Below are positions 31,301-32,204 of a stretch of 32,204 bases of DNA, piece after piece. Each line of letters opens with the position of its first letter. Within the stretch, counting starts at the first letter, position 1. The notes beneath the pieces are model-generated. The model searched no databases, was not told where the DNA came from, and saw nothing but the letters and a program-made list of their open reading frames with translations. The translations under genes were made by a program, and so were the position numbers. This DNA is from an uncultured Fastidiosipila sp. (GTDB lineage Bacteria; Bacillota; Clostridia; Saccharofermentanales; Fastidiosipilaceae): assembly GCA_947253875.1 (NCBI GenBank), contig CAMYAM010000013.1, positions 1-32,204 on the forward strand. Reading direction: 5' to 3'.

Positions 31301-32102
31301 CAGCAATTTTGGAAGTATTTTCTATAGCTTCTGTAAACTCTGGCAAGGTAGATCTCATCTCTGCTTCTGATTTCACAAAGTGCTCATCAGTATCAAATTT
31401 CATTCTCTTAGGATCACTAAGAGTTGTACCTGTCTGCATAGCTAAAAGAATTTCATGCGTCTCTGCTTCATCCCTAAATAAATAGTGACTATCATTTGTA
31501 GCTACTAGAGGTATACCTGTATCTTCACTTAGTTGCTTGCTTAATTTATTAACTTTTTTCTGTAATTCCATACCATGCGCTTGAACTTCTAGGAAGAAAT
31601 TACCTTCACCAAAAATGTCAAGATAGAGCAAAGCTTTGGATTTTGCCAGTTCATAGTTATCATCAATCAGTGCACTTGCTACTTCACCGGATAGACAGCC
31701 TGATAAAGCTATTATTCCTTCAGAATGTTCTCTTAGAACTTCATAATCGACACGTGGTTTGTAGTAATAACCATCTATCCAACCTTGAGATACAATTTTG
31801 TTAAGATTTTTTAAGCCTTCATTATTTTCTGCCAGTATAACTAAGTGATTATATCCATGTCCCTTAACATTTCTATTAGTTCTACCTTCGGGTGCTACGT
31901 AAATTTCACAACCTATGATAGGTTTGATATCATTTTTCTTCATTACACGGTAAAACTCCACCGCACCATACATATTCCCATGGTCAGTTATAGCACATGA
32001 GTCCATACCGAGCTCTTTTAAGCGCTCTGCAAGTTTATCAATTCTGGTTGCACCATCTAATAAGCTATATTCTGTATGTAAATGCAAATGTGTAAAAGCC
32101 AT
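28392..32102 (-). CDS. dnaE: DNA polymerase III subunit alpha (DnaE)
   Basis: Replicative C-family polymerase catalytic subunit, 1236 residues. The N-terminal PHP domain begins HLHLHTEYSLLDG. The polymerase active site has the MPDFDVDFCYERR acidic cluster with GPGRGSGAGSLVAYAIG before it. The third acidic residue is in LLKFDFLGLRTL. HhH/fingers follow (YRPGPMENIP). QMSLF, a fit to the QxxLF sliding-clamp-binding motif, precedes the OB-fold (VFMAGIINKKRN...). The C-terminal part is about 80-100 residues longer than in many DnaE1 relatives. The ATG at 32102 has GTGAGGAA upstream; a TTG three bases earlier is rejected. In Firmicutes that also have PolC, DnaE usually extends primers; PolC is not in this window. 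Confidence 0.97.
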   Translation of the reverse strand: MAFTHLHLHTEYSLLDGATRIDKLAERLKELGMDSCAITDHGNMYGAVEFYRVMKKNDIKPIIGCEIYVAPEGRTNRNVKGHGYNHLVILAENNEGLKNLNKIVSQGWIDGYYYKPRVDYEVLREHSEGIIALSGCLSGEVASALIDDNYELAKSKALLYLDIFGEGNFFLEVQAHGMELQKKVNKLSKQLSEDTGIPLVATNDSHYLFRDEAETHEILLAMQTGTTLSDPKRMKFDTDEHFVKSEAEMRSTLPEFTEAIENTSKIAERCEIEFDFDTIHLPVYKPENGQDSVSFLHDLAYENMKRKYREDSEHPWEKYQERLDYELNVITTMGYTDYYLIVWDYINYAKANEIMVGPGRGSGAGSLVAYAIGITSIDPMEYSLLFERFLNVDRVSMPDFDVDFCYERRQEVINYVYDKYGESQVCQVITFGTLGAKTAVRDVARVMEVPYAISDSISKMIPKTLDITLEKALKLNPELKERYDTDKTTKEVYDIARKFEGMPRHTSTHAAGVIISGIDITDVAPLARNDEAIVEQYDKKTIESLGLLKFDFLGLRTLTVLRDTRDMARVNKNEDIDFDNMALDDQNIYRMISQGDTAGVFQLESAGMTSFMQELQPENFEDIIAGIALYRPGPMENIPQYVESRHDNSKTHYDHPMLESILDVTYGVIVYQEQVMQIVQKLAGFSMGQADILRRAMGDKNPALMASYEELFLYGGEDEKGRPIDGCIKRGVPEQIGKKIFKELQAFAGYAFNKSHAAAYAMVAYQTAWLKYYYPLEFMAAMLNSFLGDLGQAENYLNVCKAMGIEVLPPNVNYSYAKFTTESGAIRIGLGAIKNIGTSQINTLVEERDKNGKFKDFGDFLQRAHELSISKRVIESLIYAGACDDFGEYRSRLMSALEPYYDMLNQSGNKQMKSQMSLFDFGHEDAMEIAAPTYLDVPEYSKADLLGKEKEMLGVYISGHPLEEYARRLRHRSVINSLELNPDTDSTESMNEADSLLQTEVKHYDGESVFMAGIINKKRNVTTKKQELMCFLELEDLNGSFELVVFPKAYVKFNTILREGEVIILYGKISQKDDFPNNVILEYAETLPKDEIPLDESSRFIKLDKNINNGKNETEGSAAVKIEQVKGDTTNPIEVKPNMLAEANTINSRKPDVAEVDYAVEEQIESKLFIRVKTQEDVRFIHSLAEDYPGNTSLFIYIEEKGIDRAVSGEMKVSLHPDFLYNLTSVFGVNSLWIDM

Positions 32103-32124
32103 CAATTCCTCACTTAGTCTTTTG

Positions 32125-32150
32125 TAAACAATTTTATTTAAAACTGTTTA
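32125..32150. repeat. Near-perfect palindrome upstream of dnaE
   Basis: TAAACAATTTTA and TAAAACTGTTTA (minus-strand reading AAACAGTTTTA-AA-TAAAATTGTTT) form inverted arms with a single G-U-type mismatch, about 25 nt before the dnaE start. It may be an operator or a leader hairpin; no known site is recognised. Confidence 0.45.
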
Positions 32151-32204
32151 GATTTTCATTTTTCTTATATTTTCTCGACAATACTGTGTTTATTTTTTTG
32201 CCAT

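Overview
The window is AT-rich, densely packed bacterial DNA with strong Shine-Dalgarno sites (GGAGG types), classic TTGACA/TATAAT promoters, a T-box, a cobalamin riboswitch and two Gram-positive surface proteins with C-terminal sorting signals. Together with MutS2, a YdbC/PC4-type protein, a Spo0A-like DNA-binding domain and a Firmicute-type DnaE, this points to a low-GC Firmicute of the class Clostridia, probably host-associated. Genus is not certain; a Fastidiosipila-like or related oscillospiral lineage would fit, but this is a guess from gene content only.

Left part (1-2250): an orphan plus-strand terminator, then rpsU-yqeY on the minus strand, divergent from trpS. Accessory surface block (2250-11400): a 1324-residue thioester/Cna_B-type adhesin, then an 852-residue sorted surface protein whose leader is a well-formed cobalamin riboswitch with its own promoter and a plausible RBS-masking switch, then a zinc-ribbon membrane protein. 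After it lies about 0.8 kb of decayed gene remnants next to a tRNA-Ser(GCU).

Middle (11480-18880): tRNA-Ser, a small conserved protein, hup (HU), a stand-alone Spo0A-C-like regulator, and a minus-strand operon ydbC - ligA - small membrane protein - TPR/propeller protein - HAD phosphatase, with promoter and terminator both visible. Right part (18990-32204): nagA (plus strand) converges on valS at an unusually elaborate nested hairpin. valS has a T-box leader, with nagB just upstream. A minus-strand housekeeping series follows: mutS2, pgsA, pfkA and dnaE.

The signal most worth following is the B12 riboswitch driving a sortase-type surface protein of unrecognised modular architecture (6573-9468). 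It suggests a cell-wall-anchored cobalamin (corrinoid) capture protein. Several gene starts were moved inward on the evidence of ribosome binding sites (hup, valS, pfkA, mutS2, pgsA, dnaE, HAD phosphatase, small membrane protein); three of these use TTG.
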